Shown here: positions 55,939-64,000 of the stretch, one piece after another
Position numbering within the stretch: position 1 is the first letter of the stretch
How the letters are laid out: every line of letters starts with the position of its first letter
Assembly (NCBI GenBank): GCA_963773845.1
Contig: CAVZCU010000008.1
Location: 1 to 64,000 of the forward strand
Origin: SIAJ01 sp963773845
GTDB lineage: Bacteria; Planctomycetota; Planctomycetia; Gemmatales; Gemmataceae
DNA: 64,000 nt
Reading direction: 5' to 3'
Notes under the pieces: model-generated
The model's database searches: none
Told to the model about the DNA's origin: nothing
The model's input: the letters and a program-made list of their open reading frames with translations, nothing else
Program-made: the position numbers and the translations under genes

Positions 55939-57783
55939 ATGTGTGGAATCGTAGGCTACGTGGGCGGCCGGGAAGCGGAACCGATCCTGGTCGGCGGTCT
56001 GCGCCGGCTCGAGTACCGGGGCTACGACAGCGCGGGCCTGGCCACGGTGACGGGCAGCCGGCTTCATCTGCGGAAGAAGGCGGGCCGAGTTGGCGACTTG
56101 TCCTCATTCTTGAAAATGCAGCCGGCTCCCGGGTGCATCGGCATTAGTCATACGCGCTGGGCGACGCATGGGGCGGCCACCGACGGCAACGCTCACCCGC
56201 ACGTCGCGGGCAGCGGAACCGGGCAGGTGGCGGTTGTTCATAACGGCGTAATCGAAAACTATGCGATCCTGAAACGACAACTGGAATCCGAGGGCGTTGT
56301 CTTCAACAGCCAGACGGACACCGAGGTGGTCGCCCAGTTGATCGCCCAAAACCTGGATGGCGATCTCGTCGCGGCGGTTCGCAAGGTCCTCAAGTTGCTC
56401 AAAGGGACATATGGGCTCGCGGTTGTCTGTGCGCAGAATCCGGACATGGTCGTCGGCGCCCGCCTGGGCAGTCCGCTAGTCGTGGGCGTCGGCGTCGATG
56501 AGCACTTCCTGGCATCCGACCCTTCGGCATTAATCGGCCACACGCAAAAAGTGGTCTACCTTGAAGATCGCCAGATGTGCGTCCTCACCTCCGACGAATT
56601 CCACATCTACGACGACGCGGATGCTCGAGTGATGGCTGCAGTTCAATCGTTTGAGTGGGACACAGGCGACAGCGACAAGGGTGGCTTTTCGCACCATATG
56701 CTCAAGGAGATCTTTGAGCAGCCGGAAACGATTGCCGCGGCGATGCGCGGCCGGCTCGATGAGTCCGATGCCACCGCTCACTTCGGCGGACTGAATTTGG
56801 ACGCCCACCAAATTCGGCATGCCGAGCGAATCATTCTGACGGCATGCGGAACGAGCTACCACGCAGGCATTGTCGGCGAATACCTATTCGAAGAATACGC
56901 CCGAATGCCGGTGGAGGTCGAATATGCAAGCGAATTTCGCTATCGCAATCCGCCGATCGATCAGAACACCATCGTGATCGCAATCACCCAGTCCGGCGAG
57001 ACGGCCGACACATTGGCCGCCCTTCGTGAATCGAAGCGAAAGGGACACCGGGCACTTGCGATTTGCAACGTGGTCGGAAGCACGATTGCTCGCGAGGCGG
57101 ACGGCGGAGTGTACTTGCATGCCGGGCCCGAGGTGGGCGTGGCGAGCACGAAGGCGTTTACATCGCAGGTCACCGTTCTCGCCATGCTCGCCCTGTTCTT
57201 CGGCCGGATTCGTCATCTATCGAGCCTGCAAGGCGGGCGGATGATCGAAGAATTGCAAGCCCTTCCGGACGCCGTCGCGCGTGCGCTTCAATGTAACGAC
57301 GAAGTCCGGAGAATCGCCGAGAAATACCACCGCGCCTCGAACATGCTCTTCATGGGTCGACAGTACATGTACCCGGTAGCGTTAGAGGGCGCTCTCAAAT
57401 TGAAAGAAATCAGCTATATCCACGCAGAGGGATATCCCGCCGCGGAGATGAAGCACGGGCCGATCGCGCTGGTCGATGCGAATACGCCTTCGATCTTCTT
57501 GACTCCGCGCGGTTCGGTCTTCGACAAGGTGATGAGCAACCTGGAAGAGGTCAAGGCTCGCCGCGGTCCCGTGATCGCCATTGCCAGCGAAGGCGACGCG
57601 CGCGCCGCGGATTACGTTTCCGACCGAGCCGACGAAGTGATCTTCGTACCGGACGTGCCCGAATACTTGCAGCCAATTGTCACCGTGATCCCGCTGCAAC
57701 TATTCGCATATCACGTTGCCGTCCTTCGCAACTGCGACGTCGACAAGCCGCGCAACTTGGCAAAAAGCGTCACCGTGGAGTAG
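55939..57783 (+). CDS. glmS: Glutamine--fructose-6-phosphate aminotransferase (isomerizing)
   Basis: Makes glucosamine 6-phosphate, the entry to UDP-GlcNAc for peptidoglycan and lipid A. 614 residues from ATG 55939 (GAGGGG before it); the catalytic cysteine is residue 2 (MCGIVGYVGGREAEPILVGG), which fixes the start. Glutaminase loop: ISHTRWATHGAATDGNAHPH. Two SIS domains: ACGTSYHAGIVGEYLFEEYA, ITQSGETADTLAALRESKRK and MGRQYMYPVALEGALKLKEI. The C-terminus DKPRNLAKSVTVE is the family's conserved end. Confidence 0.97.
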   Translation: MCGIVGYVGGREAEPILVGGLRRLEYRGYDSAGLATVTGSRLHLRKKAGRVGDLSSFLKMQPAPGCIGISHTRWATHGAATDGNAHPHVAGSGTGQVAVVHNGVIENYAILKRQLESEGVVFNSQTDTEVVAQLIAQNLDGDLVAAVRKVLKLLKGTYGLAVVCAQNPDMVVGARLGSPLVVGVGVDEHFLASDPSALIGHTQKVVYLEDRQMCVLTSDEFHIYDDADARVMAAVQSFEWDTGDSDKGGFSHHMLKEIFEQPETIAAAMRGRLDESDATAHFGGLNLDAHQIRHAERIILTACGTSYHAGIVGEYLFEEYARMPVEVEYASEFRYRNPPIDQNTIVIAITQSGETADTLAALRESKRKGHRALAICNVVGSTIAREADGGVYLHAGPEVGVASTKAFTSQVTVLAMLALFFGRIRHLSSLQGGRMIEELQALPDAVARALQCNDEVRRIAEKYHRASNMLFMGRQYMYPVALEGALKLKEISYIHAEGYPAAEMKHGPIALVDANTPSIFLTPRGSVFDKVMSNLEEVKARRGPVIAIASEGDARAADYVSDRADEVIFVPDVPEYLQPIVTVIPLQLFAYHVAVLRNCDVDKPRNLAKSVTVE

Positions 57784-57818
57784 GAGTCGGTTGGTCAGGC
57801 CGATCCCACGTGACAATC

Positions 57819-59145
57819 CTACTTCTTGGGAAAATCGATGGCGTTCACGATCGCCAGGTCGCGAGTGCCGATGCGTTCGGCGGCGTTCGGCTTCATCGTG
57901 AACGTCACGATCATTTGATCCCCGCTCGGGCGCGGCGACCAAATAGAAATTCTGAATCACCTTGATCCCGTCGAGTTCGCCGCGGGCCGCCACGCGGTAA
58001 ACCCAGCGGCCGCCGTCGGTCGGAATTTCGACCCGTTCCAGAACCTGTTCCATTTTCCAGCCGGTCCCTTCGGCGACCGTCTTTTCAAATTCCGAAGGCG
58101 CCATGTGCTTGGCGGCGCCGGCGTTCTTCCAGCACGTTAGCGTCGCCTGCGCCACGAAGTCTCCCCGGTCGAGGAGGCGCATGATGAGATGAAAATCCGT
58201 TTGGCCCACGAGATGCCAGTCGCGGGGGTAGAGAAGCTGGAACCGGCTGCGTGGATCTCGATAGATCAGGTTCTGCATCGTTGCCGGCGGGTCATTCGTT
58301 GTCGGCACGGAGGCGAGAACGGTCGTATTCAACTCGTTCGGCTGCTGCTCGAGCGGCTCTCGTTTTACAATCGTTGTGGATTCAAGCTCCGCCGCCGGAG
58401 ATACCGGTCCCTGGTCGCGTACGTCCTTTTGCTTCCAATTGACCGCGACAATTCGCTTCTTCCCCCGATCGAACCACACCGTGGCCGCAACGGTCAAGTT
58501 GGCCATGGCGCCATTTTCAAGCCCTTTGGCGGTCCCGTTGATGGCGATGATTGCCATTGCGGAATCGGCTTGTTTGAGCGTCGCCGTTAAGCTGTGCGAA
58601 ATGAGTCCGTCGAACAGGCACAGCGACTGGGTGATTTCGCTGTCGAGCTTCCAGCTATCGCCGATCTTGACCTCTTTACCTGGCAACAACGCGGCGAGAT
58701 GCAGGGTTTCAAAATGCTCGGAAGTCACTTCGCGCTCGACTTGCGTCAGCGGGCCAGCGGGCGAATAGGTGAACAGGGAGTCGCCGGTTCGCTGCGCGAC
58801 GATGAATCGGCGGTCGGCGGATAGAGTGCGTTCCATTTTCGCGTTGTCCAACGTCGCACGGGATACGGCGTTGACGTAGTGCCGAGCCGTCTTTCGCACC
58901 AGCCCTTTCTGCACGACGAGAACACGTTCGAGGAACTGGTGGTCGTTTTTCGCGGTCACTTTGACCGAAGCATGCTTGCCGTCGCGCGTCACCTTGAGCG
59001 AACCTGTGAGCGTCGTCTCCGCGGTGATGCGGAAGCAATCGCCTTCGCGCGGCGATTCGGCAAGGAGAATCGTCTGGGCTCGCGCCGTGGCGATTGAGCC
59101 TAGTGAGACCGCGAGTGCGCAGATAAGCCGGCAAGATAAGCGCAT
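57819..59145 (-). CDS. Secreted hypothetical protein, one frameshift
   Basis: About 441 residues from ATG 59145 (GGAG eight bases before). Signal peptide SCRLICALAVSLGSIATARA. Beta-rich N-terminal domain (ITAETTLTGSLKVTRDGKHA, FIVAQRTGDSLFTYSPAGPL) resembling DUF6263-type or lipoprotein-like planctomycete proteins. A later PsbP/MOG1-like segment reads YRDPRSRFQLLYPRDWHLVG. A break near 57927 moves the end to a frame reading DQMIVTFTMKPNAAERIGTR and NAIDFPKK; the stop is TAG at 57819, convergent with glmS. Function unknown. Confidence 0.72.
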
Positions 59146-59362
59146 GACCACTCTCCATCACAATCAATCCCACCCATTCATCGGCTTCGGGCTTTCCGAT
59201 CGACACCATTGACACGTCGCTAACAACGCACAGTTCGCGATTCGCCGGAACAACCGAAAACGCTTCTCCCGCCTTCGCCACTTGACAAAGGACTGGACAA
59301 CCCCCCTCCGAGTTCACACGATGAAACGAAGACGCACCCCGAAATACAAACCCGCCATCGTC

Positions 59363-59809
59363 ATGCAAAAGACCCTGATTCTCCTCAAACCCGATGCTGT
59401 TCAACGGCGACTCGTCGGCAGCATCCTCCAGCGATTCGAGCAAAAGGGTTTGCGCCTGGCGGCCATGAAACTGGTACACGCCGATCGCTCGCTCGCGGAA
59501 CGGCACTATGCGGTTCACAAGGGCAAGCCGTTTTACGAATCCCTATTGCAGTTTCTGACCAGCGGGCCGACGGTGGCGATCATCCTGGAAGGCCGCGAGG
59601 CCGTCGCAGTCTGCCGCAACCTCATGGGCGTTACCGATGGCGCCAAGGCGCCGCCCGGCACGATTCGCGGCGATTACGCACTCAGCGTGCAGAACAACCT
59701 CATCCACGGCAGCGATAGCGCCGAGAACGCAGCCGCGGAAATCGCTCTTTGGTTTGGGCCGCACGAACAGGTGAGCTACACTTTTGCCGACGCGAGTTGG
59801 GTGGGCTAA
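59363..59809 (+). CDS. ndk: Nucleoside diphosphate kinase
   Basis: Transfers the gamma phosphate between nucleoside triphosphates and diphosphates. 148 residues starting MQKTLILLKPDAVQRRLVGS at ATG 59363; the longer frame upstream is not conserved. The catalytic histidine is in VQNNLIHGSDSAENAAAEIA, and FYESLLQFLTSGPTVAIILE is the usual core. The end is 1 bp from the convergent lpxI stop. Confidence 0.95.
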   Translation: MQKTLILLKPDAVQRRLVGSILQRFEQKGLRLAAMKLVHADRSLAERHYAVHKGKPFYESLLQFLTSGPTVAIILEGREAVAVCRNLMGVTDGAKAPPGTIRGDYALSVQNNLIHGSDSAENAAAEIALWFGPHEQVSYTFADASWVG

Positions 59810-60651
59810 TCAGCGGGCCACGATGGTAATCCCCGCATCATCGGCCAGGCGAATCGTGTCCCGCTCGTCGATCAGGATCGTCTTGTCGGCTTCGATGGCC
59901 AACACCTTTCCGCCGGCTTTCTGGATCGACTCGATCGTCGATGGCCCAATTGTGGGCACATCGAAGCGCATGTCTTGCTGCGGCTTCGCGACCTTGACCA
60001 CGACGAACCCGCCGCCGGGACAAAGGTCGCCGGCTCGGCGAATGGCGGCATCCGTGCCCTCGATCGCCTCGACCGCGAGCACGGCGCGCTCGCGCACGGC
60101 GACGCTCTGGCCAACATCCAGCCGGCCCATCTCCTTGGCCAGATGCCAACCATATTCGATATCCGCTTCCTCCCGAGATGTCGGCGGGCGGCGGGTCAAC
60201 AAACCGGGACGCACGAGCAACTCCGGGCAAAGTTCCAAGGCGGATGTGCACATCAAGACCATCGCGAGCGTATTCGTCGATCAGAGCGAGTGTGAGCGTG
60301 TCATCCGCATTGTCGGAACGCTTGCGGAAGAAGTAGAAGCGAATCATCCGCCAATCGGGCAGCAATGTAAACCAGCGGCTCGCGGAGAATAGCTTGACCT
60401 TGAAGACTTTGCCCGCCATCGTCCAGCGGCGGACGCCTTCGCGCTTGAAACAGCGCACCGGCCGATTCAAGGCGGCCAGACGCGTCCAGAAAAATCGCCG
60501 GCAGTAGGGTTCCAGGGCCGCCCGATCGGCCATGCCGCGAATGCCGACGCAGACCACCGGGAATTCCAAGCGACTTCGCCTTTTCGGCGATCAACACCGG
60601 CAGCCGGCCCCAGCCGGCGATCAGGCCGATTGGCTCCGGGGAATCGATCAC
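59810..60651 (-). CDS. lpxI: UDP-2,3-diacylglucosamine pyrophosphatase LpxI, two frameshifts
   Basis: Lipid A pathway step that hydrolyses UDP-2,3-diacyl-GlcN to lipid X, used in place of LpxH in many bacteria. GTG 60651 overlaps the lpxD stop (GTGA). N-terminal domain starts PIGLIAGWGRLPVLIAEKAK; frame breaks near 60560 and 60240. The C-terminal DUF1009 domain shows DVGQSVAVRERAVLAVEAIE, GTDAAIRRAGDL, GGFVVVKVAKPQQDMRFDVP and IGPSTIESIQKAGGKVLAIE. About 280 residues after joining, the usual length. Confidence 0.92.
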
Positions 60652-61679
60652 AGGTCCGCGAGCCCCAGGTGCTTCTTGATCTCGCGCAGATCCTTCCACA
60701 TCTTCGGCAGCTTTTCCATGCTCATCATGATGCGCAGTTGCTCGGCGGCGGGAGTCGCCGGCGCGCCGAGCATCTTCAGCATCGGCCGGCACGTCTTTGT
60801 GAATGCCGCACTTCGCCCCGAGCATGGCGCGATCGCCAATTCGGCAATGATCCGCGATGCCGACCTGGCCGCCCATGACCACGTAATCGCCGGTCGTCAC
60901 GGAGCCGGCAATGCCCACTAGTGCCGCGAAAACGTTGTGCTTGCCGATCTGGCAGTTGTGCGCGATCTGCACGTGATTGTCGATCTTGGTGCCGGCGCCG
61001 ATCCGCGTCGTGCCGAAGGTCGCCCGATCGATCGTTGTGCAGGCGCCGATCTCGACGTCGTCGCCAATCTCGACATTGCCGACTTGCGGCACCTTGACGT
61101 GTCGGCCTTGCACCATGCGGAACCCGAAGCCATCGGCCCCGATCACCGCGTTGCGCATGCATGATCACTCGATTGCCGATTATGCAACGATCGTAGATCG
61201 ACTACCTGCGGCCCGAGCGACACGTCGTCGCCTAATCGTGCAGTGATGGCCAATCGTCACCCCGGGCTGCAACTGGCAGCGCTCGCCAATCACCGTTCCT
61301 TCGCCAATGGTGACGATGCGGGCCAATCCGTGCATCCGGGCCGATGCTCGCGGTTGGATGGATGACCGCCGTCGGATGGATGCCGGAACCAGGTTGGAAC
61401 CGGACTGCCATGCATGCCGTTGAACGATGGTGACGAACGCCATCAGCGGGTCCTTGACCCGCACGAGCGTCTTGCCATTGAGCGGAACCGATTGATCAAC
61501 GACCGCGGCACCGGCTTGCGAAGCGTGGAATTGGGACAGGAACTTTTCGTCGAGGACGACAGTGATGTCTTCCGCCCCGGGGCATCGCTGAGCGGCTTGG
61601 CCGCCCGCACAATGCCAGCGGGGTCGCCGACGACTTCCCCTTCGACCCATGCCGCGACGTCGCGCACTGTGATTATCAC
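60648..61679 (-). CDS. lpxD: UDP-3-O-acylglucosamine N-acyltransferase LpxD, heavily frameshifted
   Basis: N-acylates UDP-3-O-acyl-GlcN in lipid A synthesis. Start taken as GTG 61679 with GGGAG eight bases upstream (a TTG at 61685 is also in frame). N-terminal uridine-binding part: RDVAAWVEGEVVGDPAG, DITVVLDEKFLSQFHASQAG. The left-handed beta-helix is seen across frames as IHPTASIGPDARIG, GEGTVIGERCQLQPGVTIGH, DRATFGTTRIGAGTKIDNHV, QIAHNCQIGKHNVFAALVGI and ADHCRIGDRAMLGAKCGIHK; DNHVQIAHN includes the catalytic-His region. At least six breaks occur (near 61575, two in 61320-61410, 61230, 61190 and 60785). Confidence 0.9.
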
Positions 61680-61708
61680 ATCCAATCTCCCTCGACGGCA
61701 TGGTTATC

Positions 61709-61769
61709 AAGTGGGACGGATTTGCAATCGGTCGCTGCACTCGGGACGGATTGCAAATCCGTCCCACTT
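61709..61769. repeat. 20-bp perfect inverted repeat between lpxD and the amidohydrolase
   Basis: AAGTGGGACGGATTTGCAAT (61709-61728) and its exact complement (61750-61769) with a 21-nt spacer that itself contains CGGGACGG. This GGGACGGATT...AATCCGTCCC family is a dispersed intergenic repeat in planctomycetes. Here it sits in the only sizeable gap of the minus-strand run and could terminate or attenuate transcription. Confidence 0.8.
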
Positions 61770-61779
61770 GCCTCTTATC

Positions 61780-62818
61780 CTATCCGCCCAGACTCAGTAG
61801 GCGGCTTGAGTTCTCGACATAGACCTTTCGAAGCACGTCCGCCGGCAGTCCGAGCCCACGCAAAGTCGGCGTGGCTGCGCCACTTGCGTCGGCTGTGTAG
61901 TCCGGGTCCGCGATGGGACTCGGCCCAGTCCACGTGCTTTCCCACAGCGTGCGTTGACACCAATATCGGCTAACGTAGTGCTCGCGCGTTAGCCCGTGCC
62001 GCGTTACCAGATCACTTCCGAAGAGGAATCGCGTCGGGATGACGGATGATCAGCGACCGAATTGCTTCCCCACGCGGAGAAACTTCCCGAACTTGCCACT
62101 TGGTCGCACTAGTGTCGAAATGAAGATTCGGACAGCGTTCGAGCATCGCCTCCAAGTGATCCGGATGCTCCGGGTCGCCGCCCATGTGAGCGCCAATCCA
62201 GGTGAACTCCGGGAACATTTCCACCATGCGCAAGAATGGCTCGTACTGCTCCGGCTTGGTGCCGAATTTCGCCGTGTCCTTGTAGGTGTGCGTCCACCAG
62301 ACATCCGGATCGCCCACGTGGACCATGGCCAGCCGAATCCCCGCATTCCAGGCCCGGCTTCAGCGCCTTCGATCCGCCACGGAGCATCAACGACCAGCCC
62401 CCGCTCGCGGCCTCGCGGCGCCGACCAGAGCTTGACTACCTTGATACCGGCTTCGAGGAACTGTTCGAGGTTGCGATAGGCGGCGTCGTCCGGCTCGTCC
62501 GGCTTCTTGTTGATCATGCCGTTGAAGAGCAGGCGGTTGCCGAGCCTGGCCCGCAACGGGGCAATGTCCTGCGGCGGGCACATGCTCACCGACTTGCGAA
62601 ATGCCGAACTCGGCCGCCACGTCGAGCATCATCGCCGCCGAATCGCTGGTGCCCTTGTCGCCCCAGCCACCCGCCGGACCGGCGGCCTTGTCCTCGGGCG
62701 AAGTCATCGTCACGTGAGCGTGAAAGTCGATGATCGGCGGGCCGGAATAGGTGAAGTGCGACCGCTGACCGTAATCGTGGCCGGTGACGTTGTGTTCAGA
62801 TGCGGTCGATTCACTCAT
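61780..62818 (-). CDS. Amidohydrolase-2 family metal-dependent hydrolase, frameshifted
   Basis: TIM-barrel hydrolase of the ACMSD-like/Amidohydro_2 group. ATG 62818 opens MSESTASEHNVTGHDYGQRS; the metal-binding HxH is in IIDFHAHVTMTSPED. Later frames give LLFNGMINKKPDEPDDAAYR, VGDPDVWWTHTYKDTAKFG, FTWIGAHMGGDPEHPDHLEA (metal His) and RFLFGSDLVTRHGLTREHY (metal Asp), ending VYVENSSRLLSLGG at TAG 61780. Breaks near 62585, 62345 and 62030. About 346 residues. Substrate unknown. Confidence 0.82.
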
Positions 62819-62847
62819 TTCCGTGTTTCACTCGCACTCACACACAG

Positions 62848-62892
62848 AATGGATTGCGCTGCAACCCCCGGACAGGAGCCCTGCAATCCATT
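62848..62892 (-). repeat. 45-bp palindromic element, copy B
   Basis: The reverse complement of this segment matches 3995-4039 at 40 of 45 positions, including CCGGGGGTTGCAGCGCAATC. The two copies are the same length and in opposite orientation almost 59 kb apart. In this copy the stem has mismatches at two inner positions (GCGC against AGGG side). It lies in the promoter gap upstream of the amidohydrolase. Confidence 0.8.
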
Positions 62893-63015
62893 TTGGGGCA
62901 GTTTGGCCATAACTCATTGTCGCATAAGCGGGTGATTCATTGCGCTGCAGTCATGCAACGAATCCCGACGGGCGTCGTTTCTTTTCACGGCCCACCCGAA
63001 CCTGGCTTCGGCGGT

Positions 63016-63897
63016 TCAGCTCGCCTCCTGGGTGATCGCCCCGTACGCATCCGTCCGCCGATCGCGGAAGAACGGCCAATTACGGCGAACATCGGTCATC
63101 CGCTCGCGGGAGCACGGGACAATTAATAGCTCCTCGTCCGTGTGCGATCCACGCGCCATCACGACGCCAAACGGATCGGCGACAAACGATGCCCCCCAGA
63201 ATTCCAGCCCCTCTCCAGTTGGAGAGGGCTCGAAGCCAACTCGATTCACGGCGGCGACATAAAGTCCGTTCGCAATGGCATGGCTGCGCTGGATCGTCTC
63301 CCAGGCGTCGTGTTGTTGCTTGCCGAACTCGGCCTTTTCGCGCGGATGCCAGCCGATGGCCGTTGGATAGACGAGCACTTCGGCGCCCTTGAGAGCCGTG
63401 AGCCGAGCGCCTTCCGGGAACCACTGATCCCAGCAGACGAGCGTGCCGACTTTGCCGAACCGCGTGTCGAAGACTTTGAAGCCGAGATCGCCGGGCCGGA
63501 AGTAATACTTCTCGAAGAACAAGCGGATCGTGCGGGATGTGCATCTTGCGATAGATGCCGAGCATCGATCCATCGGCATCGAACACGACGGCCGTGTTGT
63601 GGCACAGGCCGACCATCTTCTGCTCGAACAGCGAGGCGACCACGACGACGCCCGCTTGCTTGGCGGCCTTCGATAAGGATCTCCGTTCGCGGACCGGGAA
63701 TCGGCTCGGCGAGATCAAACAGCTTCAGGTCGTGCGTGTTGCAGAAGTAGTGCGAAAGAAACAGCTCAGGCAGAACGACGATCTGCGCCCCGCGTTTGGC
63801 GGCCGCGTGAATCTGCGCGACGGCCTTCTCCATGTTCGGCAGCGGCCTCGGTCGCACATTGCATTTGCACCAGACCCAGCACGAACTCGTTCGCCAT
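63016..63897 (-). CDS. Carbon-nitrogen hydrolase, N-carbamoylputrescine amidase-like, frameshifted
   Basis: Nitrilase-superfamily amidase. ATG 63897 (GGAG six bases before) opens MANEFVLGLVQMQC. The Glu-Lys-Cys triad is seen as IVVLPELFLSHYFCNTHDL, GIYRKMHIPHDP and GTLVCWDQWFPEGARLTALK. FFEKYYFRPGDLGFKVFDT and YPTAIGWHPREKAEFGKQQH match the N-carbamoylputrescine amidase (AguB) group, pointing to putrescine synthesis from agmatine. Three breaks near 63845, 63685 and 63530. About 293 residues. No agmatine deiminase lies inside the window; it may lie just beyond the left end of the gene's transcript or elsewhere. Confidence 0.87.
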
Positions 63898-64000
63898 TCG
63901 CTTCTCCGCGGTTGCCAAGCTTCTTACGGATTATAGGGAGTGATCTCTCGCGGAACGCGCAGCGAAACGGTAAGATGCGGCTTCAGTAGGTCCGCCGAGC

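Overview
The window reads as chromosomal DNA of a planctomycete, probably Gemmatales or Pirellulales. The taxonomic call rests on family content: a DUF1559 pseudopilin-like protein, DUF1549/DUF1553 and DUF1501 proteins, an ASPIC/UnbV (CRTAC1) lipoprotein, heptaheme cytochromes with TPR tails, a PEP-CTERM protein and two surface proteins with an N-terminal LExR motif. The DNA is GC-rich. LpxD and LpxI imply a lipid A outer membrane. I saw no rRNA, tRNA or CRISPR array.

Layout. 0-3.4 kb (minus): an RND efflux operon (secreted protein, 28-residue membrane peptide, membrane fusion protein, permease running off the window). 4.05-5.8 kb (minus): a thiamine-diphosphate pyruvate-oxidase-like enzyme. 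6.0-18.9 kb (plus): one long respiratory operon encoding alternative complex III (ActA-F), two small membrane proteins, a SCO copper chaperone and a caa3-type cytochrome oxidase (CoxB, A, C, D). Quinol would be oxidised by ACIII and electrons passed to O2 by the oxidase. 18.9-25.3 kb: an accessory, repeat-rich stretch with a HEAT-repeat protein, a tandem SUKH protein, an ankyrin protein, an unknown gene and remnants of a REP-associated tyrosine transposase (RAYT) with its REP ends. 25.3-36.8 kb: a CRTAC1 lipoprotein divergent from two heptaheme-TPR cytochromes, then two TPR proteins, a small lipoprotein, a DUF1559 protein and a thioredoxin-like lipoprotein. 37.2-49.1 kb: large surface or secreted proteins (five-repeat dockerin protein, beta-helical protein), a transglutaminase-like protein, a PEP-CTERM protein, a zincin-thioredoxin fusion and a membrane protein. 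49.2-54 kb: DUF1549/DUF1553 and DUF1501 pair, UbiD-family decarboxylase. 54.2-64 kb: ArsR regulator, CarA, GlmS, a secreted unknown, Ndk, LpxI, LpxD, an amidohydrolase and a nitrilase-family amidase.

Caution for every reader: at least 18 genes are broken by one or more single-base frameshifts, including genes expected to be essential (carA, lpxD, lpxI) and the oxidase operon. The reading frames pick up the same family alignment immediately after each break, so I treat them as probable consensus indels and annotate whole genes. The breaks are very uneven: about 14 lie in 59.8-63.9 kb and about 6 in the first 2.6 kb, against about 5 in 24-53 kb.

The most unusual material is the mobile-repeat stretch at 21-24.5 kb (a 133-bp internally deleted RAYT element, solo ends, a REP palindrome), the dispersed hairpin families, the cytochrome-TPR-CRTAC1 group and several unrecognised small membrane proteins embedded in known operons.
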